64,000 nucleotides of DNA from Candidatus Gastranaerophilales bacterium (GTDB lineage Bacteria > Cyanobacteriota > Vampirovibrionia > Gastranaerophilales > Gastranaerophilaceae). Shown here piece after piece: positions 45,600-53,838 of this stretch (within the stretch, counting starts at the first letter, position 1; the number at the start of each line of letters is the position of its first letter). The position numbers were made by a program, and so were the translations under genes. Below the pieces are notes generated by a model that searched no databases, was not told the DNA's origin, and was given only the letters and a program-made list of their open reading frames with translations. The stretch is from contig CALUYO010000006.1 of the NCBI GenBank assembly GCA_944325005.1, positions 31,523 to 95,522 on the forward strand, read 5' to 3'.

Positions 45600-47018
45600 A
45601 TGTTGAAAAAAATAATATTATTATGCTTAATATTAAGTTTTACAGGTGTAAATGCTTTTTCAGCCGATGATATAGGTAATGACTTAAATGAAAAAGAATA
45701 CCCGCCGGCAGATGCTGTGCTTCCGAAAAAAAATGGAGATGCTGACTTTATTATTGAGGGGTCGGTAGAAAAGAATATTGATATGACGCTTGATAAATGT
45801 ATAGAGCTGGCGCTGGGAAATAATCCTCAGATTAATGCGGCCTTTCATGATATTCTGGCATCGGATGCAAGAATTAAACAGGTATGGGCGAATTATTTCC
45901 CTCAAATAAGCTGGCAAACCGGCTATACCAGAATTCGTCAATTACAATTATCTGACGCTTTGGGCAGAAATCTTACATTTAATTATTATATTCTCGGGCA
46001 GGTAACACTCCAGCAAATGCTTTATGATTTTGGAGTAACACAGAATCAGGCAACAATAAGAAGATTAGATTACGAAGCCAATAAGACTACGCTTGGAGCA
46101 ACAATTAATGATATTATATATCAAACTAAGGATGCCTATTTTAATCTTCTTTATGCGTTCGAAAATAAACGTGTTGCAGAGGACACTGTTAACAAATTTG
46201 AAATGTTCTATAATCAGGCTAAAGCATTTTATGAAATCGGGATGAACCCCAAAGTTGATGTTACAATCGCAGAAGTTAATCTCAGTAATGCTAAACTTCA
46301 GCTTATTCAAGCAGATAATGCAGTTAACCTGGCTGTTGCAAAATTAAATAATGTCATGGGGGTTCCATTTATTGACAAATATAATGTGCAGGAACGTTTA
46401 AAATATCAGCCGGTTGATATTACCTTTAATCAGTCAATAGAGATTGCCAGAGAGGCTCGTCCGGAATTAAAGCTTGCCGAAATAAAGGTTGAAAGTGCAA
46501 ATCAAACACTTAAACTTGTCAAAAAATCTTATTTCCCGACATTATCTGTAGAAGGTCAATTTCAATTTGGAGGTAAAAGCTGGACATCTAACCACGGTTA
46601 TAACCTTGGAGGATATCTTAATTTCCCTACGGTAAACGGTATGCTAATTAAAAATGAGATTAAAGAAGCAAGATATTTATATGATAAGGAAATTGCAAAT
46701 GCCAAGAATACGCAAAATCAAATCTATCTTGAAATCCAAAATGCATACTTACTTCTTGAGGAAAAGAAAAATCAGATGCCTGTTGCAATGCTTGGTGTAA
46801 AACAGGCAAAAGAAAACTATGAACTTTCATACGGCCGTTATCGTGTGGGAGAAGCTGATCCTACAGAACTTAAAGATGCACAAATTAATTACCAGCAAGC
46901 TCAATTGAATTATTATAATGCGTTGTATCAGTATAATTCAGCTAAAGCCTCTCTTGAAAAGGCTATAGGTAAAAACTTGGCAGCAAATACGAATGACATA
47001 ATAGAATTAGGGAAATAA
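45600..47018 (+). CDS. TolC-family outer-membrane channel
   Basis: This 472 aa protein forms the outer-membrane exit of the pump. A signal peptide (residues 1-22) precedes two outer-membrane efflux protein repeats. These have the typical MTLDKCIELALGNNPQINAAFHDI and QSIEIAREARPELKLAEI starts and long helices with repeated Gln/Asn. It begins one base after the pump stop, so translation is coupled. Confidence 0.95.
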   Translation: MLKKIILLCLILSFTGVNAFSADDIGNDLNEKEYPPADAVLPKKNGDADFIIEGSVEKNIDMTLDKCIELALGNNPQINAAFHDILASDARIKQVWANYFPQISWQTGYTRIRQLQLSDALGRNLTFNYYILGQVTLQQMLYDFGVTQNQATIRRLDYEANKTTLGATINDIIYQTKDAYFNLLYAFENKRVAEDTVNKFEMFYNQAKAFYEIGMNPKVDVTIAEVNLSNAKLQLIQADNAVNLAVAKLNNVMGVPFIDKYNVQERLKYQPVDITFNQSIEIAREARPELKLAEIKVESANQTLKLVKKSYFPTLSVEGQFQFGGKSWTSNHGYNLGGYLNFPTVNGMLIKNEIKEARYLYDKEIANAKNTQNQIYLEIQNAYLLLEEKKNQMPVAMLGVKQAKENYELSYGRYRVGEADPTELKDAQINYQQAQLNYYNALYQYNSAKASLEKAIGKNLAANTNDIIELGK

Positions 47019-47086
47019 TCTATTCAAAATCTATTACTTTTTTAACGAAACGTGCAAGAGAAGCTGATAATATATATGCTGCTATC

Positions 47087-47114
47087 TTGCAAATTATTCC
47101 AAATATTGTATAAT
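47087..47114 (+). promoter_or_regulatory. Promoter for the G10 prepilin gene
   Basis: TTGCAA (47087-47092), a 16-base spacer and TATAAT (47109-47114) lie 35 bases before the ATG at 47149, which has AAAGGAG as ribosome-binding site. A good promoter and site argue that the broken gene is a working locus. Confidence 0.65.
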
Positions 47115-47148
47115 ATAAAACAGATATACAAATTGAAAGGAGTAAGTT

Positions 47149-47906
47149 ATGAGAAGTTTTAAGTTTAAAAATGTCGGGGGGGGGGCAATTTAAGCGCTTT
47201 TTTCAGTGCTTTTACTCTTGCAGAAGTTTTAATTACTTTGGGGATACTAGGTGTTGTTGCAGCACTTACACTTCCATCCATTGTTCAAACATACAGAGAG
47301 CAAGCAATAGTTGCGCGAGTAAAAAAGTTTTATAGTGTATTTTCTCAGGCTTATACAATGGCTGTAATGGAAAATGGTACTATTGATACCTGGGGCTTAG
47401 AGGATAGTACTACGTATGAGGATGACGATGGTAATTCCCTGCATACCGATGCGTCATTAGAGCAATATGATAAATTTTTTACTGTTATTTCAAAATATTT
47501 GACAAAAGCCGGCTATGAAAAGATACATAATACTAAAGGCGATGGGGGGTCTCTAAATTCCGGTTATATTCTTCCAGACGGTACGGCAATTATAGGTATG
47601 TGGCTTTCGCCTTCTAATTGTTCAGAAGCTGATCCGACATCAAAATGTGGTGATTTTTATATACATGTAGATAACAGACCAAGTCAAGACGAAGATGGAA
47701 ATTGGAATCCTAATGTTTTTGCATTTAATTTTTATCCGAATAGAATTTCTCCTATGGGGTTAAATACAACATGGGACGAATTTAAATATGGCTGTTTAAG
47801 CGGGAGCGCTTATCAATACTGTACCGGTTGGGTTATCGTGAATGGTAACATGGATTACTTACACTGTAAAGATTTGAGCTGGAACGGTAAAACTAGATGT
47901 AAGTAA
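47149..47906 (+). CDS. Type IV prepilin-like gene, OFF by a G10 tract (probable phase variation)
   Basis: From ATG 47149 the frame reads MRSFKFKNVGGGAI and stops at 47191. One more G (or two fewer) in the ten-G run at 47176-47185 gives a continuous protein with leader ..NVGGGGNLSAFFSA and prepilin helix FTLAEVLITLGILGVVAALTLP (Glu at +5). That frame stays open to 47906 with four or more cysteines and a C-terminus (NMDYLHCKDLSWNGKTRCK) like that of the prepilin at 53839-54546. Coordinates cover the whole restored gene. A simple dead pseudogene or a homopolymer assembly error are the alternatives. Confidence 0.82.
47176..47185 (+). repeat. G10 homopolymer in a prepilin leader
   Basis: Ten consecutive G follow a GTC (Val) codon. 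The second such tract in the window is at 63909-63918 in the same codon context and the same frame. Confidence 0.9.
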
Positions 47907-47965
47907 TTGATATTAAAATTTCTTAACAAAATTCTTATAAAAAAAGCAATTTTTTTTAACGTATT

Positions 47966-47975
47966 TACTTTATAT
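47966..47975 (+). promoter_or_regulatory. Shared promoter-like motif, copy 3
   Basis: TACTTTATAT (47966-47975) follows GCAATTTT (47946-47953) at the same spacing as at 1250/1270, and lies 45 bases before the ATG at 48011. Confidence 0.5.
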
Positions 47976-48010
47976 ATATGTAAGAGATAAATAAAGAGAG
48001 AGAAAAGAAA

Positions 48011-48292
48011 ATGTTACCTACAACAGGAGAATTAAATAACAACTCAAACGGAAACGGCCAATTTGGTACTCTAGTTAGAAGAAGAAAAAGAAAAGAAAAT
48101 GGTAATTTTAGTATTGAAGACTTTGACTATTTAGCACAAAAAGACAGAAGAATGCGCTTTAATAATTCAAAAGATCCGATATATTACGTATTTGATGTAA
48201 TAGAAAACAGACCGATTTCAACACTTGCAAAAGAGTTTGTAAAAGATTCGTTTTTTGAAATAACAAATTTTGTATCAAAGGTCGTTAGATAA
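48011..48292 (+). CDS. Small basic lineage-specific protein, unknown function
   Basis: This 93 aa protein begins MLPTTGELNNNSNGNGQFGT and has a strongly basic patch (VRRRKRK, residues 22-28) followed by an aromatic, helical C-terminus. No signal peptide or known family is seen. AGAGAG and AAAAG purines precede the ATG. It carries the promoter-like motif shared with the genes at 1312, 18095 and 54974. A strong bidirectional terminator follows. Confidence 0.62.
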   Translation: MLPTTGELNNNSNGNGQFGTLVRRRKRKENGNFSIEDFDYLAQKDRRMRFNNSKDPIYYVFDVIENRPISTLAKEFVKDSFFEITNFVSKVVR

Positions 48293-48320
48293 TCAATAGG
48301 AAATCAGGAAAAGGAACAAT

Positions 48321-48359
48321 AAAACAAAAAACCGGCGATAATTGCCGGTTTTTTGTTTT
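48321..48359. terminator. Bidirectional terminator between 48011 gene and the ribosomal operon
   Basis: A 16-base perfect stem (AAAACAAAAAACCGGC with GCCGGTTTTTTGTTTT) and a 7-base loop separate convergent genes. It ends both the small gene and the rpsI end of the ribosomal operon. Confidence 0.93.
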
Positions 48360-48371
48360 TGATAATAAAAT

Positions 48372-48767
48372 TTATCTTTTTGAGAATTGGAAACGTTTTC
48401 TTGCACGTTTACGACCGTATTTTTTACGTTCTTTAACACGCGGGTCACGTGTTAAAAGACCTTCTAAACGTAGAACGTTTCTGTATTCTTCATTAGCCTT
48501 AACCAATGCTCTTGAAATACCATGTCTGATAGCGCCGCATTGAGCAACTACACCGCCGCCTACTGCTTTTACTTTAACATCGTATTTTTCTTGATTATCA
48601 GTTAATACTAAAGGTCTGTATACTAACATTTCAATTGCAGGTCTGTTGCCGATATAGTTTTTTAATGTTTTACCGTTAACAAAAATTCTGCCTTTACCTT
48701 TAACAAGTTTTACAACCGCAATAGAGGTTTTTCTGCGGCCTGTTGCCATAATTTCTTTATCTGCCAT
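48372..48767 (-). CDS. rpsI: 30S ribosomal protein uS9
   Basis: This 131 aa protein lies in the 30S head, with its C-terminal tail reaching the P-site tRNA. ATGRRKTSIAVVKLVKGKG and GGGVVAQCGAIRHGISRAL are canonical and the C-terminus ends in the required KRFQFSKR basic tail. It overlaps rplM by one base and is the last gene of the operon. Confidence 0.97.
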   Translation of the reverse strand: MADKEIMATGRRKTSIAVVKLVKGKGRIFVNGKTLKNYIGNRPAIEMLVYRPLVLTDNQEKYDVKVKAVGGGVVAQCGAIRHGISRALVKANEEYRNVLRLEGLLTRDPRVKERKKYGRKRARKRFQFSKR

Positions 48768-49204
48768 TATTTAGCCTCCTTTTCAAGCACAATCGGTTTT
48801 TGTGCTGCGTGCGGATGTTCAGGTCCGTTGTATACTTTTAATTTTGTGAATTGTGTATCACCTAAAGTATTGTGCTGAAGCATTCCTTTTACTGCTTTTT
48901 CAATTAAAAGTCTTGCATCTTTTTCACGTAATTCTTTTACGCTTGCACTCTTTAAACCGCCGGGATATCCGGTGTGGTGATAATAAATTTTATCAGTTTC
49001 TTTTTTACCTGTTACCAAAACTTTGTCAGCATTGATTACGATTACGAAATCACCTGTATCAACGTTTGGTGTATATTCAGGTTTATTTTTTCCTCTTAAA
49101 ATATTAGCGACTCTGGTAGCTAATCTGCCAAGGATTTCTCCTTCAGCATCAATCAGATACCATTTTCTTTCTACTTCAAGAGGTTTTGCTGAATATGTTT
49201 TCAT
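48767..49204 (-). CDS. rplM: 50S ribosomal protein uL13
   Basis: This 145 aa protein is an early assembly protein of the large subunit. The [38 protein letters not shown] and GMLQHNTLG blocks are canonical. It is coupled to rpsI, the usual pairing, and follows truA by 27 bases. Confidence 0.97.
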   Translation of the reverse strand: MKTYSAKPLEVERKWYLIDAEGEILGRLATRVANILRGKNKPEYTPNVDTGDFVIVINADKVLVTGKKETDKIYYHHTGYPGGLKSASVKELREKDARLLIEKAVKGMLQHNTLGDTQFTKLKVYNGPEHPHAAQKPIVLEKEAK

Positions 49205-49231
49205 ATGTTTATGTTCCTTCTTTTAGTATTT

Positions 49232-49999
49232 TTAGTACTCTACTTTCATTAATGTCAATCCGTATGGACTGGCAGTTTGTCCTGCTTTCTTTCTGTCACA
49301 GGTTTCAAGAACCTGTTTCATATGTTCGGCAGGCAGATTATGTCCTTCTATTTCTAAAAGGGTTCCGACGATAGTTCTTACCATATTGTAGAGAAATCTG
49401 TTTCCGACAATATCAATAATCACTTTATCGCCGTCTTTTTTACATTCGGCTTTTTCTATAAAACAAACTTTGCTCGGGTTCAGCGTTCCGGAGCTTTTGA
49501 AACTTGAAAAATCATGTTCGCCCGTTAAATAATTTAGAGCTTTCTGCATTCTTTCAATATTGATATCATATTTTATTCTCATCAAATCCCCATCAAAAGC
49601 ATTTTTACATTTACGGTTAATAAAAACGTATCTGTAATATCTGCTTTTCGCGGATTTTTGAGCATGAAAACTGTTATCAACCTGTTTCAAATTACTGACG
49701 GATATATCTTTGGGCAGGATTTCGTTCAACTGATAGACAAACTTTGAAGCAACAATAGGTTTGTCTGTATCAAAATGAACTACCTGACCGGTGGAATTGA
49801 CGCCTCTGTCAGTTCTTCCGGAAAAGACTGTTTTAAATCGCCGGTTTATATTTTCGGTGTCACCGAATATCAATGTACTGATTGCTTTTTCAAGTTCGCC
49901 CTGTATAGTCGGAGTTTCTGTTTCTATGCCGTTTTCAAACTGAATTTGGCTTCCGGCATAATTTTTCCCGATATACTGAACCTGAAGCGTATAACGCAT
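49232..49999 (-). CDS. truA: tRNA pseudouridine(38-40) synthase TruA
   Basis: This 255 aa enzyme makes pseudouridine at positions 38-40 of tRNA anticodon arms. The catalytic Asp is in FSGRTDRGVNSTGQVVHFD, and the FHAQKSAKSRYYRY and FLYNMVRTIVGTLLEI motifs are present. Its place between rplQ and rplM is as in Cyanobacteria and some other groups. It begins 4 bases after rplQ. Confidence 0.96.
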   Translation of the reverse strand: MRYTLQVQYIGKNYAGSQIQFENGIETETPTIQGELEKAISTLIFGDTENINRRFKTVFSGRTDRGVNSTGQVVHFDTDKPIVASKFVYQLNEILPKDISVSNLKQVDNSFHAQKSAKSRYYRYVFINRKCKNAFDGDLMRIKYDINIERMQKALNYLTGEHDFSSFKSSGTLNPSKVCFIEKAECKKDGDKVIIDIVGNRFLYNMVRTIVGTLLEIEGHNLPAEHMKQVLETCDRKKAGQTASPYGLTLMKVEY

Positions 50000-50003
50000 G
50001 GGC

Positions 50004-50432
50004 TTATACCAATTGGATTAAAGCCATTTCAGAAGCGTCACCGCGTCTCGGCGGTAATCTGAATATTCTTGTATATCCGCCCTGGCGGTCAGAATATTTT
50101 TTGCCTATATTGGAGAAAAGTTTTCTCAAAACTGTTTCTTCAGCCAATTTTTTATCAGCAGAAGGAGCTTCAAAAACTTCGCCAGTTGCTAAATCCATAT
50201 ATTTTCCTGTTTCTTTGTCAAAAATGAATTTAGCTGCTTGACGGCGTGCGTGTAAGTCGCCTCTTTTTGCAAGGGTGATAATTTCTTCAGCGTATGGTCT
50301 TAAAGCTTTAGCTCTTGCCATAGTTGTTTTGATTTCACCATGTACAAAAAGTTCTGTCGCTAAGGAACGCAACAAAGCATCTCTTTGATCCTTTGCCTTT
50401 CCAAGCGTATGTTTTTTAGTTTGGTGTCTCAT
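50004..50432 (-). CDS. rplQ: 50S ribosomal protein bL17
   Basis: This 142 aa protein sits near the peptide exit tunnel. The conserved N-terminus ([24 protein letters not shown]) and [25 protein letters not shown]-terminus are complete. A short insert (about residues 70-100, [20 protein letters not shown]) lengthens it over the usual 120. It follows rpoA by about 50 bases. Confidence 0.96.
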   Translation of the reverse strand: MRHQTKKHTLGKAKDQRDALLRSLATELFVHGEIKTTMARAKALRPYAEEIITLAKRGDLHARRQAAKFIFDKETGKYMDLATGEVFEAPSADKKLAEETVLRKLFSNIGKKYSDRQGGYTRIFRLPPRRGDASEMALIQLV

Positions 50433-50481
50433 TTTTTTATTCCTTTATTTTTATTATTATAGCTTACGATTTTTTCTTAGA

Positions 50482-51450
50482 TTAACCTATTTCTTCTTCA
50501 ACTTCAGGGTTTGGAGCTAAGTCTAAACCGAAGTGGTGAAGTCTTTCGATTACTTCGTCAGAAGATTTCTTTCCGAAGTTTTTAATATTTAACAAATCAT
50601 GTTCTGATTTTTTCAGTAATTCAGCCATTGAATTAATGCTTGCACGTTTCAAACAATTGTATGCTCTAACAGAAAGTTCCAATTCTTCAATTGTCATTGT
50701 AGGAGCATTTGAATCATCTTCTGTTTCTTCTTCAATAGTCATTGAAGGAGTTATAACAGGCTGACCTGTTATTGAAGCAATTTGCATAAAGTGATCAATC
50801 AATAAGTTTGAAGCCTGACTTAGTGCATTTGTTACATCAATTGATCCGTTAGACCAGATTTCTAATGTTAATTTATCAAAGTCTATTGAATCTCCGACAC
50901 GTGTACTTTCTACGTTGTAGCTTACACGTTTGATAGGCATGAATGTTGCATCAATCGGTAAAACATCAATTGAAACGCCTTTAGAATCTCTTGGTACGTC
51001 ATGTGCAACATATCCTTTACCGGTTTCAACAACAATATCAGCGTGGAAGCTGCCGCCATCTGCAACCGTACAAATTAACCAGTCGGGGTTAACCACTTTA
51101 ACTCCTGCAGGAAGCTGAATATCACTTGCGAGTACTGCCCCCGGGCGATCAACATCTATTCTCAGGTGCTGAGGTTCTTTGGAATCAGTTTTTACAACCA
51201 ATCCTTTAAGGTTAAGCATTACATCAATAACATCTTCTAATACACCCGGAATTGCAGTGTACTCATGAGTAATACCTTCAATTCTTGCAGAAGTAACAGC
51301 TGTTCCTTCAAGGCTTGAAAGAAGTACACGTCTTAGAGAGTTACCGATTGTTGTACCAAAGCCTTTTTCTAATGGCTCAATTACGAATTTACCGTATTGT
51401 GAACCGTCAGAACTTGTTGTTGTATTAACACATTTAATTTTTAATTCCAT
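50482..51450 (-). CDS. rpoA: RNA polymerase alpha subunit
   Basis: This 322 aa subunit dimerises to start RNA polymerase assembly and contacts upstream promoter DNA. The N-terminal domain (FGTTIGNSLRRVLLSSLEGTAVTS) and the C-terminal domain (ELSVRAYNCLKRASINSMAELL..FGKKSSDEVIERL) are joined by an acidic linker rich in Glu and Thr. It lies between rpsD and rplQ. A structured 90-base gap precedes it. Confidence 0.97.
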   Translation of the reverse strand: MELKIKCVNTTTSSDGSQYGKFVIEPLEKGFGTTIGNSLRRVLLSSLEGTAVTSARIEGITHEYTAIPGVLEDVIDVMLNLKGLVVKTDSKEPQHLRIDVDRPGAVLASDIQLPAGVKVVNPDWLICTVADGGSFHADIVVETGKGYVAHDVPRDSKGVSIDVLPIDATFMPIKRVSYNVESTRVGDSIDFDKLTLEIWSNGSIDVTNALSQASNLLIDHFMQIASITGQPVITPSMTIEEETEDDSNAPTMTIEELELSVRAYNCLKRASINSMAELLKKSEHDLLNIKNFGKKSSDEVIERLHHFGLDLAPNPEVEEEIG

Positions 51451-51480
51451 TTTTTAATCTCCTAGTTTTTGTTAACTATT

Positions 51481-51535
51481 TGCCGGCGGAGCCGGTTGCC
51501 ACTCCAATTTATATTGCAGTGGTTTGCCTCTGGCA
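51481..51535 (-). promoter_or_regulatory. Structured intergenic element upstream of rpoA
   Basis: CCGGC-GGA-GCCGG (51483-51495) and CCACT (51499-51503) / AGTGG (51518-51522) form two hairpins enclosed by TGCC (51481-51484) / GGCA (51532-51535), a possible three-way junction in the message just before rpoA. Confidence 0.4.
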
Positions 51536-51543
51536 TCTCGCGC

Positions 51544-52146
51544 TTATTTAGAATAGTACTCGATTACAAGTTGTTCTTTGAAGTCAGGGTCTAATTCTTC
51601 TCTTTCAGGAATTCTGTCGAAAGTGATTTTTAGAGCTTCTTTATCAATTGTCATCCAAGCTGGCGCACAAGCCATGTCTATCATTTCTGTAACGCCTTTT
51701 AAGAATGCACTGCTTTTTGATTTAATTGTAATTACATCACCTGCTTTTACAAGGTATGATGGAATATCTACTTTTTTATCATTAACGAGAACATGACCGT
51801 GATTGACGATTTGTCTTGTCTGTTTACGTGTAATACCCAGACCTGCTCTATATAGAATATTGTCTAATCTTGATTCAAGAAGCTGTAAAAGGATTGTACC
51901 TGTTACGCCTTTTCTTCTTGCTGCTTCTTTATAATATTTAGCAAATTGTTTTTCGCTTACCAGATATGTAAATCTGATTTTTTGTTTTTCTGCCAAATGA
52001 ATTGCGTATTCAGAAAGTTTTTTTCTAACTGCACCGTGTTGGCCTGAAGCAGTTTGTCTCATAGAAGAAGTTAATTTTCTGTTAGACAAATCTTTAACTT
52101 TTTTATTTCTGAATAATTTATTTGATGGTCCTGTATATCTAGCCAT
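51544..52146 (-). CDS. rpsD: 30S ribosomal protein uS4
   Basis: This 200 aa primary 16S rRNA-binding protein starts 30S assembly. The S4 RNA-binding domain is visible (ESRLDNILYRAGLGITRKQTRQIVNHGHVLVNDKKVDIPSY). The N-terminus lacks the four zinc cysteines found in many bacterial S4 proteins. Its position between rpsK and rpoA follows the common bacterial alpha operon rather than the cyanobacterial order, in which rpsD lies elsewhere. Confidence 0.97.
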   Translation of the reverse strand: MARYTGPSNKLFRNKKVKDLSNRKLTSSMRQTASGQHGAVRKKLSEYAIHLAEKQKIRFTYLVSEKQFAKYYKEAARRKGVTGTILLQLLESRLDNILYRAGLGITRKQTRQIVNHGHVLVNDKKVDIPSYLVKAGDVITIKSKSSAFLKGVTEMIDMACAPAWMTIDKEALKITFDRIPEREELDPDFKEQLVIEYYSK

Positions 52147-52171
52147 TTTAAATTTTTCTCCTTTTAGTTAT

Positions 52172-52220
52172 GGCAGGGCATCTATGGTTTGCTGTTCTGG
52201 CTTTTAAGCAAGCCCCTGCC
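52172..52220 (-). promoter_or_regulatory. Structured intergenic element upstream of rpsD
   Basis: GGCAGGG (52172-52178) pairs with CCCTGCC (52214-52220) in the 103-base gap before rpsD, with further pairing possible inside. S4 autoregulates its own message in several bacteria, so this may be an S4 leader. Confidence 0.4.
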
Positions 52221-52249
52221 GGTTATGTTTCATTTACTCTGTTATCGTA

Positions 52250-52636
52250 TTAAACACGACGTTTTTTAGGCGGACGGCATCCGTTGTGAGGGATTGGAGT
52301 TACGTCTTTGATTAATGTAATTTCCAAACCTGCAGCCTGGATTGCTCTGATTGCAGTTTCTCTTCCTGAACCAGGTCCTTTAATATGAACTTCAACTTTT
52401 TTCATACCTTGGTCTATTGACTTTTTAGCAACAAGTTCAGCTGCTGATTGAGCTGCAAAAGGAGTTCCTTTTCTAGCTCCTTTAAAACCTGTAGCACCTG
52501 CTGTTGCCCAGGCAATAGCATTACCTTGAGTATCTGTTGAAGTTACGATTGTATTGTTAAATGTTGATTGAATGTGTACAACACCCTGCAATACGTTCTT
52601 TTTTTCTTTTTTCTTAGTTTTTACTGGTCTTGCCAT
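52250..52636 (-). CDS. rpsK: 30S ribosomal protein uS11
   Basis: This 128 aa protein lies in the 30S platform near the mRNA exit. [44 protein letters not shown] and the C-terminal [23 protein letters not shown] are canonical. It follows rpsM by 36 bases. Confidence 0.97.
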   Translation of the reverse strand: MARPVKTKKKEKKNVLQGVVHIQSTFNNTIVTSTDTQGNAIAWATAGATGFKGARKGTPFAAQSAAELVAKKSIDQGMKKVEVHIKGPGSGRETAIRAIQAAGLEITLIKDVTPIPHNGCRPPKKRRV

Positions 52637-52672
52637 TTTTATTTCCTCTATTTTTGTAAATTAATTATTTTA

Positions 52673-53044
52673 CTAAACTGTTTTCTTTTTAGTGATTGCT
52701 AAACCTTTTTTACCGCGTCTTGTTCTTGCGTTAGTTTTAGTTCTTTGACCGCGGCATGGGAGATTGCGTTTGTGTCTCAAACCTCTGTAAGAACCGATTT
52801 CCTGAAGACGTTTGATGTGTAATGAAACTTCACGGCGCAGGTCACCTTCAATGTGGTAGTTAGCCAATTCGTTTCTTAACAATTTAATATCTTCATCTGT
52901 TAAATCATCTGTTCTTAAATCCGGTGAAATCTTAGTAGCTTCAAGGATTTTTTTTGCTCTTGTTGGTCCGATGCCATAAATATATGTCAACGCGATTTCC
53001 ATTCTTTTGTTACGGGGTAAGTCGACCCCTGCTAGTCTTGCCAT
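52673..53044 (-). CDS. rpsM: 30S ribosomal protein uS13
   Basis: This 123 aa protein of the 30S head contacts the large subunit and P-site t[37 protein letters not shown], the [25 protein letters not shown] tail and the length are canonical. A 174-base structured gap separates it from rpmJ. Confidence 0.97.
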   Translation of the reverse strand: MARLAGVDLPRNKRMEIALTYIYGIGPTRAKKILEATKISPDLRTDDLTDEDIKLLRNELANYHIEGDLRREVSLHIKRLQEIGSYRGLRHKRNLPCRGQRTKTNARTRRGKKGLAITKKKTV

Positions 53045-53072
53045 TTTTCTTTTTCTCCTTTTCTTGGCTTTT

Positions 53073-53196
53073 GGGCGGTAAGGCTTTGTTATTTTTTTTT
53101 ATAACTCGGGTCCTTTGTTACCGCTCCCTTGTTGTTAGATTTTTTTATATATGAGGGTTAAATACTTCCTCACCATCTGCCGTTAAGCCCGCAGAT
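53073..53196 (-). promoter_or_regulatory. Structured intergenic element upstream of rpsM
   Basis: GCGGTAA (53075-53081) pairs with TTACCGC (53118-53124), enclosing GTTAT/ATAAC. Further upstream on the message ATCTGC (53175-53180) pairs with GCAGAT (53191-53196). The gap is unusually long for this operon and may be a ribosomal-protein leader or an internal promoter region. Confidence 0.4.
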
Positions 53197-53218
53197 TCGG
53201 CATTAGGTTATTTTTTAA

Positions 53219-53332
53219 TTAACCCTGTCTTTGTTTGTGTTTAGGGTTTTCACAAATTATTGCGATTCTGCCTTTTCTTTTAATACATTTGCATTTATCG
53301 CACATTGGTTTTACTGATGATCTGACTTTCAT
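53219..53332 (-). CDS. rpmJ: 50S ribosomal protein bL36
   Basis: This 37 aa zinc protein of the large subunit starts [20 protein letters not shown] and ends PKHKQRQG. Cys11, Cys14, Cys27 and His32 form the zinc site, so it is the zinc-binding type. It lies between infA and rpsM, as in most bacteria, 27 bases after infA. Confidence 0.95.
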   Translation of the reverse strand: MKVRSSVKPMCDKCKCIKRKGRIAIICENPKHKQRQG

Positions 53333-53359
53333 TTTTCTTTCCTTTATGTTGTGTGTACA

Positions 53360-53575
53360 TTACTTGAGTCTGAATGTTATACGACCTCTTGATAAATCGT
53401 ATGGTGTCATTTCAACTTTTACTTTATCGCCCGGCAAAATTCTTATGAAATTTTTTCTAATTTTGCCTGAAATGTGGGCTAATATTTCGTGGTCATTTTC
53501 GAGTTTTACACGGAACATTGCATTCGGCATAGCCTCTAAAATTGTACCTTCTAATTCTATAACGTCTTTTGACAT
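53360..53575 (-). CDS. infA: Translation initiation factor IF-1
   Basis: This 71 aa OB-fold protein blocks the ribosomal A site during initiation. [23 protein letters not shown] and [21 protein letters not shown] are canonical. It is the first gene of the ribosomal operon seen here. ATGAGGAAA precedes the start, with a promoter at 53635-53662. Confidence 0.97.
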   Translation of the reverse strand: MSKDVIELEGTILEAMPNAMFRVKLENDHEILAHISGKIRKNFIRILPGDKVKVEMTPYDLSRGRITFRLK

Positions 53576-53634
53576 ATTTTCCTCATTTGATTAAATTCGG
53601 CTGTTTAGTATACACCTATTAAGATGTTAATTTT

Positions 53635-53662
53635 ATCATACTTGGAAAATATTTGTTTGCAA
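53635..53662 (-). promoter_or_regulatory. Promoter of the infA-rpsI operon
   Basis: On the minus strand TTGCAA (53662-53657), a 16-base spacer and TATGAT (53640-53635) lie about 60 bases before infA. Confidence 0.55.
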
Positions 53663-53741
53663 GCGGTTTAGACATGTTTTCTATGAATATATGATGATCT
53701 AATTTTTGAATGTTTTTATAAAAATGGTACACTAACAATAT

Positions 53742-53775
53742 TTGCTTGAATCTTAAAAAATCATTATTCAAGCAA
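53742..53775. repeat. Inverted repeat between prepilin and infA
   Basis: TTGCTTGAA (53742-53750) and TTCAAGCAA (53767-53775) are exact complements with a 16-base spacer. No T run follows, so a role as terminator or operator is open. Confidence 0.5.
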
Positions 53776-53838
53776 CTTTTCGGTAATTTGTAAATTTTTC
53801 TTAATAATTTTAATTTTTTTATTTTTAATTAAACAAAA

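Noticed and set aside
47238..47906. Starting the prepilin at the internal TTG 47238
   Set aside because: That start lies inside the prepilin helix and would remove the leader and FTLAEVL; a normal start and ribosome-binding site exist at 47149.
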